64,000 bases of DNA, taken from the NCBI GenBank assembly GCA_958370785.1, contig CATXKN010000002.1:248001-312000 (forward strand), read 5' to 3'. Of this stretch, positions 17,406 to 26,356 are shown in pieces (the stretch's first letter is position 1; each line of letters begins with the position of its first letter). Under the pieces are notes generated by a model that searched no databases, was not told the DNA's origin, and was given only the letters and a program-made list of their open reading frames with translations. Source of the stretch: an uncultured Collinsella sp. (GTDB lineage Bacteria > Actinomycetota > Coriobacteriia > Coriobacteriales > Coriobacteriaceae). A program made the translations under genes and the position numbers.

Positions 17406-17689
17406 TTTTCCTGGGACGGGGATTAAAATGCCCCGTCTCAAATTGACTTCTTATGATAAACCGATTTAGCAGCATTTCTTACATCTGACCTGCTATTTCA
17501 TTTGATGGTATCTTCATAAGGTAACCACCTTTACCTACCGTTTACCGCAAGTTTTAGCACGTTTACCAAACCGCGTATCCTCTGCTCAAGTCCGTTCAAC
17601 TCCCGCCGTATAGTTCCCTCACGGTCCGCATCCGGCGGGTCGATTCGTTACCACGGTCGTGTGCGAGAACACATGGAAGGGGAAGTATC
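17406..17689 (+). promoter_or_regulatory. Intergenic region upstream of ppdK with phased TTTACC repeats
   Basis: This is a 284-base gap without a gene. A hairpin GGGACGGGG (17413-17421) with CCCCGTCTC (17431-17439) lacks a U tract. Three copies of TTTACC at 17530, 17541 and 17562 are spaced 11 and 21 bases, so they lie on one face of the helix; a GGTAACC is at 17520-17526. TATAGT at 17609-17614 is a possible -10 box with no good -35 box. CCCGCCG (17602-17608) and CGGCGGG (17633-17639) form a 7-bp dyad. The ppdK ribosome binding site GGAAGGGGA lies near 17675-17683. Confidence 0.5.
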
Positions 17690-20440
17690 GTGAGCGATTG
17701 CAAGAGGGTTTACCGTTTTGGAACCGATGCCCAGGGCACCTGTGTCACCGAGGGCGACAAGTCCATGAACTTCGTGCTTGGCGGCAAAGGCGCAAACCTT
17801 GCCGAGATGAGCCGTATCGGGCTGCCGGTTCCCGGTGGCTTTACCATTACCTGCCAGACCTGCGTTGAGTACTCTGGTGCCGGCAACGTGTGGCCCGTGG
17901 GCGCGCTCGACGAAATCGTTGCCGCCGAGGCCGACCTCGAGGCCCGTTGCGGCAAGAAGCTCGGCGACGCCCGTGATCCGCTACTCGTGTCGGTTCGCTC
18001 GGGCGCTCCGTTTTCCATGCCCGGCATGATGGACACGGTCCTCAACCTGGGCCTCAACGACGATTCCGTCCAGGGCCTTATCGCCCAGACGCAAAACTCG
18101 CGTTTTGCCTGGGACAGCTATCGTCGCTTTATCCAGATGTTCTCCAACGTCGTCATGGGTGTCGATGCCGACTTGTTCGAGAATGCTCTGACCCAGGCCC
18201 GCCTGGTCGCCGGAGTTCGCGTCGACTCCGAGCTTTCGGCCGAGGACCTGCAGGAGCTCGTCGAGACGTTCAAGGGCATTTTTTCCGACAACGTCGAGGC
18301 CGCCCTGTATCCCGAGCTCGAGGTCGCGGACGGCAAGCCCGTCTTCCCGCGCGATCCGGAACTTCAGCTGCGCCTTGCTATCCAGGCCGTCTTTGGTAGC
18401 TGGATGAACGAGCGCGCCTGCATCTACCGCAAACAGCATGGCATTTCCGACGACCTTGGCACCGCCGTCAACGTCCAGGCTATGGCCTTTGGCAATAAGG
18501 GCGAGACCTCGGCGACCGGCGTCGCCTTTACGCGCAACCCGGCCGACGGCACCAAGGAGTTCTACGGTGACTTTCTGGTCAACGCCCAAGGCGAGGACGT
18601 CGTTGCCGGCATTCGCAACACCGAGCCCATCGCCGACCTAAAGACCACCCCGGGCCTCGAGTCCGCAGGTGAGGAGCTTGAGCGCGTCTTCCTGACGCTT
18701 GAGGATCACTACCGCGACATGTGCGATATCGAGTTCACCATCGAGCAGGGCAAGCTCTGGATGCTCCAGACCCGTGTGGGCAAGCGCACTGCTACCGCCG
18801 CCCTGCGTATCGCTATCGAGATGGTCGAGGAGGGCCTGATCACCCGCGAGGAGGCCGTGAGCCGCATCGACCCCGCGCAGCTCGACCAGCTCCTGCACCC
18901 GCAGTTCGACTCCTCCAAGAAGTACGAGGCGCTCGCATGCGGCCTTAACGCCAGTCCCGGCGCCGCCGTGGGCGAGGTTGTGTTCTCGAGCGATGACGCC
19001 GTCGCGCGTTCTGCCGAGGGCCATAAGGTCATTCTGGTCCGCTGGGAGACCAACCCCGACGACCTGAAGGGCATGGTCGCCGCCGAGGGTATCTTGACGA
19101 GCCATGGTGGCAAGACGAGCCACGCTGCCGTTATCGCCCGTGGCATGGGTACCCCTTGCGTCTGCGGTGTCGAGCGTTTCCATATCGACGCGGCCGAGAA
19201 GGTCGTGCGTATCGAGGGCAGCGATCGCGTGCTGCACGAGGGCGACATCATCTCCATCGACGGAACCCAAGGCATTGTCGTTGACGGCGCTGTCGATTTG
19301 GTCTCCGCTGAGCTCACCGGCGACCTGGACACCATCCTGTCCTGGGCCGACGAGATCCGCCTGGACGAGACCGCAGGCCACGCCAACCACGTGCGCGTCA
19401 ACGCCGACAACCCCGATGACGCCGAGCTCGCGCTCGAGTTTGGCGCCGAGGCCATCGGCCTGTGTCGCACCGAGCACATGTTCCTGGGCGACCGCAAGAA
19501 CATCATCCAGAGCTTTATCCTTTCTGACGATGAGACCGTGAAGCAGCAGGCCCTGGCCGATCTGCTCAAGGTCCAGACCGAGGACTTCTTGGCGATGTTC
19601 AAGACCATGTCCGGTCGCGATGTGGTCGTTCGCCTGCTCGATCCGCCGCTGCATGAGTTCCTGGATGATCCTCGCGAGCTTGAGGTCGCCATCACCAAGA
19701 AGGAGGCCGCCGGCGCCAGCGAGGACGAACTCGCCGCCCTGCGTGCCCGCCTGCGTCGTATCGACAGCATGGTCGAGTCCAACCCGATGCTCGGCCTGCG
19801 CGGCGTGCGCCTGTCCGTCGTCTTCGGTGACCTGCCGCTCATGCAGGTCCGTGCCGTGGCAACGGCTGCCGCCCGCCTTATCAAGGAAGGCGTCGATCCG
19901 CGTCCCGAGATTATGGTCCCGCTCGTTTCCATTACGGCCGAGCACGTTCAGACCCGCGAGGTCATCGAGCGCGTGATTGCGGAGGTTTCCTCCGAGGAGG
20001 GCGTCGAGCTCAACATTCCCGTGGGCACGATGCTCGAGCTGCCGCGCGCTTGCATGGTCGCCGACGAGATCGCGCAGCACGCCGACTTCTTCTGCTTTGG
20101 CACCAACGACCTCACGCAGACAACTTTCGGTTTCTCGCGTGACGACGCCGAGGCCAAGTTCATCCCGCTGTAACTGCATAAGAAGATCTTGAAGGACAAC
20201 CCCTTCGAGACCATCGACACGGCAGTGCTGGAGCTCGTGCGCACGGCCGTGGCGAAGGGTCGCGCCACCAACCCTGGCATGCACTTTGGCGTGTGCGGCG
20301 AGCACGGCGGCGACCCTAAGTCCATCAAGGGCCTGTTCAACGTGGCCGATGTGGACTATGTGTCCTGCTCGCCTTACCGCGTGCCCCTGGCGCGTTTGGC
20401 TGCCGCTCAGGCCAAGCTCGAGGCCAAGCGTTCCGCTTAA
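17690..20440 (+). pseudogene. ppdK: Pyruvate, phosphate dikinase, interrupted by an in-frame TAA at codon 828
   Basis: PPDK interconverts PEP, AMP and PPi with pyruvate, ATP and Pi. Codons 1-827 (GTG start at 17690) give the ATP-binding part, the swivelling phosphohistidine domain with GGKTSHAAVIARG (His478, regulatory Thr476) and most of the PEP/pyruvate barrel. TAA at 20171-20173 replaces the codon after KFIPL, where homologues usually have tyrosine or another sense codon. The same frame then continues LHKKILKDNPFETID up to 20440, with no base lost. The second part holds VCGEHGGDP, whose cysteine (codon 869) is the barrel's catalytic acid, and the family ending YVSCSPYRVPLARLAAAQ. The 827-residue product should therefore be inactive unless the stop is read through. 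A sequencing error is possible. A TTG at 20189 lacks a clear binding site. Confidence 0.88.
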
Positions 20441-20478
20441 CGTTTTGGGTATAGACGCCTAGCGTAGCCCCCTTCATG

Positions 20479-20510
20479 CCGCCCGTCTCATTCGTGAGGC
20501 GGGCGGTTGT
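20479..20510 (+). terminator. Terminator hairpin after ppdK
   Basis: CCGCCCGTCTC (20479-20489) pairs with GAGGCGGGCGG (20496-20506) through one T-G wobble. The following TTGT is a weak U tract. Confidence 0.7.
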
Positions 20511-20552
20511 CATGTGCGGGTTTTGTCTTTTTGTCTGCATAAAAAATTGTTC

Positions 20553-20580
20553 TTGCAGCAGAAACCCGCGCGTGTATACT
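20553..20580 (+). promoter_or_regulatory. Promoter of rplS
   Basis: TTGCAG (20553-20558) and TATACT (20575-20580) have a 16-base spacer. The leader of about 60 bases that follows contains a hairpin, GTGCCG (20602-20607) with CGGCAC (20620-20625). This may be an autoregulatory bL19 leader, but I cannot confirm that from sequence alone. Confidence 0.6.
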
Positions 20581-20649
20581 CGAATACGTTTGTTCAACTA
20601 CGTGCCGGCCAAGGTGGTACGGCACCTCTAGAAGAGTAAGGAATTGCAC

Positions 20650-20991
20650 ATGGATTACATCCGCGCAATCGAGCGTCAGCAGATCCGCGAGGACATCCCG
20701 CAGGTCCGCGTTGCCGACAACGTCAAGGTTCACTACCGCATTAAGGAAGGCGACCGCGAGCGCATCCAGGTTTTCCAGGGTGACGTCATCCGCATGGCCG
20801 GCGCCGGTGCCCGTGAGACCTTCACCGTCCGCAAGATTTCCTTCGGTGTCGGTGTTGAGCGTACCTTCCCGCTTCACAGCCCCAAGATCGCCAAGCTCGA
20901 GGTCGTCCGTCATGGTCGCGTCCGTCGCGCCAAGCTGTACTACCTCCGCGACAAGGTGGGCAAGGCTGCTCGCATCCCCGAGAAGCGCTAA
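20650..20991 (+). CDS. rplS: 50S ribosomal protein bL19
   Basis: The product is a 113-residue protein at the 30S-50S interface. IRAIERQQIREDIPQVRVADNVKVHYRIKEGDRERIQVFQGDVI and the ending VRRAKLYYLRDKVGKAARIPEKR are characteristic. The ATG at 20650 follows AAGGA at 20638-20642; an in-frame TTG at 20644 is too close to the binding site. It is a single-gene unit between its own promoter and terminator, separate from trmD, with which it is often linked elsewhere. Confidence 0.97.
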   Translation: MDYIRAIERQQIREDIPQVRVADNVKVHYRIKEGDRERIQVFQGDVIRMAGAGARETFTVRKISFGVGVERTFPLHSPKIAKLEVVRHGRVRRAKLYYLRDKVGKAARIPEKR

Positions 20992-21025
20992 GAAGATCGC
21001 AGCGTCTGTCCACTCGTTTGGACAA

Positions 21026-21055
21026 AAGGGTCACCTTCGGGTGGCCCTTCTTTTT
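21026..21055 (+). terminator. Intrinsic terminator after rplS
   Basis: AAGGG-T-CACC (21026-21035), a TTCG tetraloop and GGTG-G-CCCTT (21040-21049) form the stem, with CTTTTT at its end. Confidence 0.9.
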
Positions 21056-21084
21056 ATCTGATTTGCATGCAAGGAGGCCCCGAT

Positions 21085-21873
21085 ATGGCCAACATGACGA
21101 GCTCGGTTTCGGCATCGCAGGTTGCCGGCGAGCTGGCGAGCGCCACGTTTGAGGAGATCCCCGCCCTCGTGGAGCATTATCGTGAGGATCCGCGCCAGCA
21201 AGTGATCAAGGCTTGCGAGCGCGCTCTTAAGCGCCATGCCAAGGAACTTGCCGAGCGCGAGCGCGTCAACGGCATGTACGAGCTGATGCACGAGCTCGGT
21301 GGGGATGGCGTGGTCGTGGGCGTGGACGAGGTGGGTCGCGGCTCGGTGGCCGGTCCTTTGACGGTGTGCGCCGTGTGCCTTCCCATGGAGCCGCGCGTCT
21401 GGGGCATCAATGATTCCAAAAAGCTCACGCCGGCGCGCCGCGAGCTGCTCTCGGTGAAGATTGCCGAGGTCGCGATGGCGATTGGTTTTTGCCATATCGC
21501 GCCTGCGGATATCGATGATATGGGCATGGCCCGCGCCATTCGCGCTGCCGTCGCGGGCGCCGTGGCCGATACGGGGCTTGAGCCCGATTGCGTGCTTATG
21601 GACGGTAACCCCTTGGGCGCCGTTCCCAACGAGCGCGACGTGGTAAAGGGCGATGCCAAAATCGCCTGTATCGCCGCGGCGTCCATCATGGCCAAGGTCA
21701 CGCGTGACGAGATGATGGTCGAGTACGACGCTGAGTACCCCGAGTATCATTTTGCCGAGTCGAAGGGCTACGCAAGCCCCGAGCACATCGAGGCGATTCG
21801 CAAACACGGACTTTGTCCGCTGCACCGCGTGAGCTTTTGCGGAAACTTTCTGCAGACTGAGCGCCTTTTTTAG
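21085..21873 (+). CDS. rnhB: Ribonuclease HII
   Basis: The product is a 262-residue enzyme that nicks RNA-DNA hybrids and starts ribonucleotide excision repair. The DEDD active site begins with DEVGRG at 81-86 (Asp81, Glu82); further acidic residues are in VLMDGNPLGAV and in the KVTRDEMMVEY segment. The first 75 residues form the helical extension common in Gram-positive RNase HII. The ATG at 21085 is seven bases behind AAGGAGG; an ATG at 21067 lies upstream of that site. A strong terminator follows. Confidence 0.95.
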   Translation: MANMTSSVSASQVAGELASATFEEIPALVEHYREDPRQQVIKACERALKRHAKELAERERVNGMYELMHELGGDGVVVGVDEVGRGSVAGPLTVCAVCLPMEPRVWGINDSKKLTPARRELLSVKIAEVAMAIGFCHIAPADIDDMGMARAIRAAVAGAVADTGLEPDCVLMDGNPLGAVPNERDVVKGDAKIACIAAASIMAKVTRDEMMVEYDAEYPEYHFAESKGYASPEHIEAIRKHGLCPLHRVSFCGNFLQTERLF

Positions 21874-21922
21874 GCCAATTGTGGAGACGGGGACCTCTGG
21901 CGTTTTATAAACCTGCTGGTAG

Positions 21923-21964
21923 CGGGCCGTGTGCAACGTGATTGTTGCGTACGGCCCGTTTTTT
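21923..21964 (+). terminator. Intrinsic terminator after rnhB
   Basis: CGGGCCGT (21923-21930) pairs with ACGGCCCG (21951-21958), and inside it GCAAC (21933-21937) pairs with GTTGC (21944-21948). Six Ts follow at 21959-21964. It isolates rnhB from the yraN-comM-dprA unit. Confidence 0.92.
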
Positions 21965-21971
21965 GTCGGCA

Positions 21972-21991
21972 TTTGGTCAGCTTTTGGTTTG
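21972..21991 (+). promoter_or_regulatory. 20-base element shared with the comEA upstream region (copy A)
   Basis: The element is TTTGGTCAGCTT, then TTGGTTTG. It matches 50391-50410 at 19 of 20 positions. Within it TTGGTC (21973) and TTGGTT (21984) are direct repeats 11 bases apart. It ends 72 bases before the yraN start. A possible -10 box, TACTTA, is at 21999-22004. Confidence 0.55.
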
Positions 21992-22063
21992 TTTCCGGTA
22001 CTTACCCGCATGAAAGGTGCCCTCATCATCGGGGGCAAAGCAGTGTGCGGGAAAGGAGACCCC

Positions 22064-22549
22064 ATGTGTGCCGCAAGCAAAAAGAGCAAGACGCAGCAAC
22101 TCAAGGAGCGCTGGGAAGACGGCGAGCTCGACTGCGGGGCGATGACGCCCGAGTTTATCAAGGGGCTCAGTCCCCGCGAGCTCGGCATGCTGGGCGAGCT
22201 GATCACCATCGATTACTTTAACGAGCGTGGATACACCTTGTTGGAGCAGGGCTATCGTTGCATTGAGGGCGAAGCCGATCTGGTGCTGCTCGACGAGCTC
22301 GACGATGTCGTGGTGATGGCCGAGGTCAAGACGAGACGCGTTGCCCTGGATTGCACCACGCGGGTCTTTCCCGAGGAGGCCGTGGACGCCCAAAAGCAGC
22401 GTCGGTATCGCCGTATCGCAAGTTGCTATCTCATGGAGCACTATCCGCTCAGATCGATTCGCTTCGATGCCGTGGGCGTCACCATCCGCGGCGGGCATAT
22501 CGCCGAGATCGAGCACCAGTACAATGCGTTCGATTGGCAGGTGTCGTGA
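22064..22549 (+). CDS. yraN: YraN family (UPF0102) nuclease-fold protein
   Basis: The product is a 161-residue protein with a restriction-endonuclease-like fold. Landmarks are LGMLGELITIDYFNERGYTLLEQGYRC, then GEADLVLLDELDDVVVMAEVKTRR, where the Glu, Asp and EVK residues form the presumed metal site. I chose the ATG at 22064, six bases behind AAAGGAG; a longer frame from 21929 crosses the terminator and the shared element. The family has no proven substrate, but it commonly sits beside comM and dprA, as here. The stop overlaps the comM start by one base. Confidence 0.9.
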   Translation: MCAASKKSKTQQLKERWEDGELDCGAMTPEFIKGLSPRELGMLGELITIDYFNERGYTLLEQGYRCIEGEADLVLLDELDDVVVMAEVKTRRVALDCTTRVFPEEAVDAQKQRRYRRIASCYLMEHYPLRSIRFDAVGVTIRGGHIAEIEHQYNAFDWQVS

Positions 22550-24072
22550 TGGCGTTCGAGACGTTTGCCGTACACGCGGCCTGTATCCGCGGCGTCGAGG
22601 CAATTCCCGTCACCGTCGAGGTCTCGCTTGCCGGTGGCGTTCCGGGCATCCAGATGCTCGGCATTCCGAGCATGGAGGTGATGGAGTCGCGTGGGCGTAT
22701 CCGGTGCGCCATGCGCTCGGCCGGCTTCGAGATTCCTCGGTCTGGCATTACCGTCAACCTGGCACCCGGCGATATCCGTAAAACTGGCAGCGGTTTTGAC
22801 CTGCCGATTGCCATTGCGGTTCTGGCGGCCGATGGGCAGATTCCCCGTGACAACCTCGATCGTTGCCTTATCGCAGGAGAGCTTGGTCTGGACGGCACGG
22901 TGCTGCCCGTCAAGGGCGAGGTTGCGTTTCAGCTGTTGGCGCGCGATATGGGGCTTTCGTTTATCGCCGGCAGGTCCGATCAGCATGTCCCGCTTGCGGG
23001 CGTTGACTGCGGGTTTATCGACCACCTATCTCAGCTTGCCCACGGCATGGGGGATGCCGCACGGCATTACCTGGATTCTGAAGTGCTCGAGGCGACCTTT
23101 GAGCCCGAGCTCGATTATGCCGACGTGCTGGGGCAGGAGGTCGCCAAACGTGGCATGGCGCTTGCGGCCGCCGGCGAGCTCGGCCTGCTCATGATCGGCT
23201 CGCCCGGTTCGGGCAAGACCATGCTTGCGCGGCGCATGACGGGCATTTTGCCCGAGCTTTCTCTCGAGGATCAACAAGAAGCACTGTGCATCCATTCGGT
23301 TTTGGGCGAGAACATCGATGGACTGCTTGCGGGGCATCGGCCCTTCCGCAGCCCGCATCACAGCATTTCGACCGCGGGGCTCATTGGCGGCGGGCGTCCG
23401 GTGCATCCGGGCGAAATTAGCCTGGCTCATGGCGGCGTGCTCTTTTTGGACGAGCTCGCCGAGTTTCCCACCGGCGTGCTGCAGACGCTGCGTCAGCCCA
23501 TCGAACGCGGCTACGTGAGGATCGTGCGCGTTGACGGGGCCTTTACGTTCCCGTCGCGCTTTCAGCTGCTGGCCGCGAGCAATCCCTGCCCCTGCGGGTT
23601 TTTGGGCGATCGCGAAGTGCCGTGTCGCTGTTCCGCGTCGATGGTCGAGCGCTACCGGGGCAAGTTGCGCGGTCCTTTGGCTGATCGTATCGACATGATG
23701 ATCGATGTGACCCGTCCCGATCCTCAGGTGATCATTGAGGGCGCGGAGGGTATGTCATCGGCAGAGCTGCGCGATTACGTCGTGCGTGGGCGCGCCTTTC
23801 GCGCCTGGCGTGAATCCCGTATGGACGATGCGGACACCGAGGCAGAGGAAGATGAGTCGCGCTCCATTGACGGCGTCGTTTCGACCTTTGAGCTTGATGA
23901 GGTTGCCGAGAAATGCGTGCTTGGCCTGTCGAAGCGCACGCATCTCACGGGTCGCGGCATCGTGCGCCTGGTACGCATCGCACGCACGATCGCCGATGTT
24001 GCCGAAAGCGAACGGGTGTCGCAGGATCACGTGCTCGAGGCGGCGATGTACCAAGGAAGGAGGGACCAATAA
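22549..24072 (+). CDS. comM: ComM/YifB family AAA+ ATPase (Mg-chelatase-like)
   Basis: The product has 507 residues: an N-terminal ChlI-type domain (1-190), an AAA+ core with Walker A GSPGSGKTM (217-225) and sensor elements in SNPCPCGFLGDREVPCRC, and a C-terminal domain after about 400. Characterised ComM is a hexameric helicase that extends branch migration of incoming DNA in natural transformation. The ATG at 22549 overlaps the yraN stop (TGATG), and the stop overlaps the dprA start (TAATG), so translation of all three is coupled. Confidence 0.93.
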   Translation: MAFETFAVHAACIRGVEAIPVTVEVSLAGGVPGIQMLGIPSMEVMESRGRIRCAMRSAGFEIPRSGITVNLAPGDIRKTGSGFDLPIAIAVLAADGQIPRDNLDRCLIAGELGLDGTVLPVKGEVAFQLLARDMGLSFIAGRSDQHVPLAGVDCGFIDHLSQLAHGMGDAARHYLDSEVLEATFEPELDYADVLGQEVAKRGMALAAAGELGLLMIGSPGSGKTMLARRMTGILPELSLEDQQEALCIHSVLGENIDGLLAGHRPFRSPHHSISTAGLIGGGRPVHPGEISLAHGGVLFLDELAEFPTGVLQTLRQPIERGYVRIVRVDGAFTFPSRFQLLAASNPCPCGFLGDREVPCRCSASMVERYRGKLRGPLADRIDMMIDVTRPDPQVIIEGAEGMSSAELRDYVVRGRAFRAWRESRMDDADTEAEEDESRSIDGVVSTFELDEVAEKCVLGLSKRTHLTGRGIVRLVRIARTIADVAESERVSQDHVLEAAMYQGRRDQ

Positions 24073-25004
24073 TGGGCGAGAAGAGCTTTGAACTGCATCC
24101 CACGGATGCGTTGTATCCCGACACCGTATTGGAGCTTCCGGATGTGCCCGAGACCCTCTACGTTCGCGGCGACCCTGCCGTTTTATCGACGCCTGCGCTA
24201 TCCATCATCGGTGCACGCAAGGCATCGCCGTACGGTCTCGCCGTGGCAGAACTTGCGGCCAAGGTGGCGGTCGAGGCGGGAGTGACGGTGGTCTCGGGCG
24301 GTGCGGTCGGCTGCGACCAGGCGTCGGGTTGGGCTGCGGTCAACGCCGGGGGCAAACACGTCGTGGTGCTGGGGACCGGCGCCGATGTTGTCTACCCACG
24401 CTCGAGCGCCGGCCTCATCACGCGCACACTCGATACGGGCGGCGCGGTCGTTTCGATTTCCCCGTGGGGTATGGGACCGCGTAAGTTCGCCTTTCCGCGG
24501 CGCAATCGCGTAATCGCCGCCTTATCGCAGGCACTCTTTGTTTCCGAGGCGGGCATGCCCTCGGGTACGTTCTCCACGGCGGAGGCCGCTATGGACTTGG
24601 GACGAGAGCTCCTTGCAGTGCCGGGCTCCATCCTTTCGCCCGAGTCGCGCGGGACCAACTATCTCATCGCTAACGGAGCCTGCTGCATCATCGACGAGGA
24701 ATCAATCGAGATGGCCATCTCGCGCATCTACGGCACGCTGCGCTACTCGCGTCCCGATGCACCTGGCATCGCCGATCTGGACCCAACACAGCAGACCGTG
24801 ATGCACGCGCTTATCGCCTCGCCGCTCAAGGTCGACGACATTGCCGCGCTCGTCTCGCTCGATGCTGTCGGCGTGCTCAAGCTCTTGGGCTCGCTCGAGC
24901 TCGAGGGCCTTATCGAGCGCATGATGGATGGAAGGTATGCGCCCTCAAAGTTTGCGCTTCACGCCCAGACGCCCTTCGGTCACAATGGAAAGCGTGTCAA
25001 TTAG
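24072..25004 (+). CDS. dprA: DNA-processing protein DprA
   Basis: The product has 310 residues: an N-terminal arm, an extended Rossmann fold (about 40-235) with IIGARKASPYG, SGGAVGCDQASGWAAV and FPRRNRVIAALSQALFVSEA, and a C-terminal winged helix (about 240-300). DprA protects incoming single-stranded DNA and loads RecA in transformation. The ATG overlaps the comM stop by one base and follows GGAAGGAGGG. The usual SGLARGID box is here SGGAVGCD, which keeps the glycine, alanine and aspartate positions. Confidence 0.93.
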   Translation: MGEKSFELHPTDALYPDTVLELPDVPETLYVRGDPAVLSTPALSIIGARKASPYGLAVAELAAKVAVEAGVTVVSGGAVGCDQASGWAAVNAGGKHVVVLGTGADVVYPRSSAGLITRTLDTGGAVVSISPWGMGPRKFAFPRRNRVIAALSQALFVSEAGMPSGTFSTAEAAMDLGRELLAVPGSILSPESRGTNYLIANGACCIIDEESIEMAISRIYGTLRYSRPDAPGIADLDPTQQTVMHALIASPLKVDDIAALVSLDAVGVLKLLGSLELEGLIERMMDGRYAPSKFALHAQTPFGHNGKRVN

Positions 25005-25018
25005 AAAGGTGTTTGCAG

Positions 25019-26356
25019 ATGCAGTTCGATCAGGTGACGGTTATCGGTGGCGGTCTGGCGGGTTCGGAATGTGCGATCCAGCTGGCAGATCGCGGGTTTG
25101 CCGTAAAGCTGTGCGAGATGCGCCCCCAGGTGAGCTCTCCGGCCCACCATACCGACCACCTGGCCGAGCTCGTCTGCTCAAATTCGTTTAAGTCAACCCG
25201 TCCGGATTCCGCTGCTGGCCTGCTAAAGGCCGAGCTCGAGCGCATGGGCTCGGTGCTTCTCGATTGCGCCCATCGTGCGGCCGTTCCCGCCGGCGGTGCC
25301 CTTGCGGTCGACCGCGTTACGTTTTCCGAGCTTGTCGAGGCCGAGGTTGCCGCCCGACCCAATATCGAGGTCGTGCACGGCGAGGTCACGCAGATTCCCG
25401 AGGGCCACGTGGTCATTGCCGCGGGCCCGCTGTGTTCGCCGGCATTGAGCGAAGAGGTCATGAAGCTCGTCGGTGGCGACGCCTTGGCGTTCTTTGACGC
25501 TGCCGCGCCAATCGTCGATGCCTCCACGCTCGATATGGACGTGCTGTTCTCGCAGTCGCGCTACGAGGAGCAGGGGAGCGGCGACTATCTCAACGCTCCA
25601 CTCAACAAGGAGGAGTACGAGGCCTTTATCGAGGCACTTACCACCGCCGACCGCGTGGTGCTCAAGGACTTTGAGGGCGGTGACCTCTTCCAGGCCTGTC
25701 AGCCCGCCGAGGAGGTTGCCCGTACCGGCAAGGATGCTATCCGCTTTGGCGCCATGAAGCCCGTCGGCCTCACCGATCCGCGAACCGGACGTCGCCCCTG
25801 GGCGGCGATTCAGCTGCGTGCCGAGAACAAGGAAAAGACCGCCTATAACCTGGTGGGCTTCCAGACCAACCTGACCTTTGGCGAACAAAAGCGTGTCTTC
25901 CATATGGTTCCCGGTCTGGAGAATGCCGAGTTCTTCCGTTATGGCGTCATGCACCGCAATACTTTTGTCGATGCGCCGCACGTTCTTGACGGCACCTTTG
26001 CCGTGCCCGGTACGAGCGTGCGCCTCGCCGGTCAGATCACCGGCACCGAAGGCTATATGGAGGCCGTAGCGACCGGTCTGCTCGCTGCGCTCAACACCTA
26101 TGCCGAGGCTATCTGTGCGGCTCCTGTTGAGCTTCCACGCGTGGGTGCCCTGGGCGCGCTCGTGGGCTATGCGACCGATCCGGCAACGGTGGGCTATCAG
26201 CCCATGCACGTTAACTTTGGCTTGGTGCCACCGCTCGAGGACGGCAAGCGCCGCAGTAAACGCGACCGCTACCAGGCATATGCGGATCGCGCGCTCGAGG
26301 CCCTCGATGCCTACTTGGCCACGCGTTCCGACTTGTTTGGGGGCGACCGGTCATAG
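25019..26356 (+). CDS. trmFO: Methylenetetrahydrofolate--tRNA-(uracil-5-)-methyltransferase TrmFO
   Basis: The product is a 445-residue FAD enzyme that makes m5U54 in the T-loop using methylene-THF. The dinucleotide fold is GGGLAG (10-15). FKSTRPDSAAGLLKAELERMGS, VDRVTFSELVEAEV and GQITGTEGYMEAVATGLLAALNTYA are family signatures. The ATG at 25019 follows GAAAGG; an in-frame TTG at 25013 is less likely. It lies 14 bases after dprA. The stop TAG at 26354-26356 overlaps the likely start region of the recombinase gene. Confidence 0.95.
   Translation: MQFDQVTVIGGGLAGSECAIQLADRGFAVKLCEMRPQVSSPAHHTDHLAELVCSNSFKSTRPDSAAGLLKAELERMGSVLLDCAHRAAVPAGGALAVDRVTFSELVEAEVAARPNIEVVHGEVTQIPEGHVVIAAGPLCSPALSEEVMKLVGGDALAFFDAAAPIVDASTLDMDVLFSQSRYEEQGSGDYLNAPLNKEEYEAFIEALTTADRVVLKDFEGGDLFQACQPAEEVARTGKDAIRFGAMKPVGLTDPRTGRRPWAAIQLRAENKEKTAYNLVGFQTNLTFGEQKRVFHMVPGLENAEFFRYGVMHRNTFVDAPHVLDGTFAVPGTSVRLAGQITGTEGYMEAVATGLLAALNTYAEAICAAPVELPRVGALGALVGYATDPATVGYQPMHVNFGLVPPLEDGKRRSKRDRYQAYADRALEALDAYLATRSDLFGGDRS

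Noticed and set aside
20189..20440. Separate small gene starting at TTG 20189
   Set aside because: It is in frame with ppdK, matches the PPDK C-terminus and lacks a clear ribosome binding site, so it is treated as the second part of the interrupted gene.
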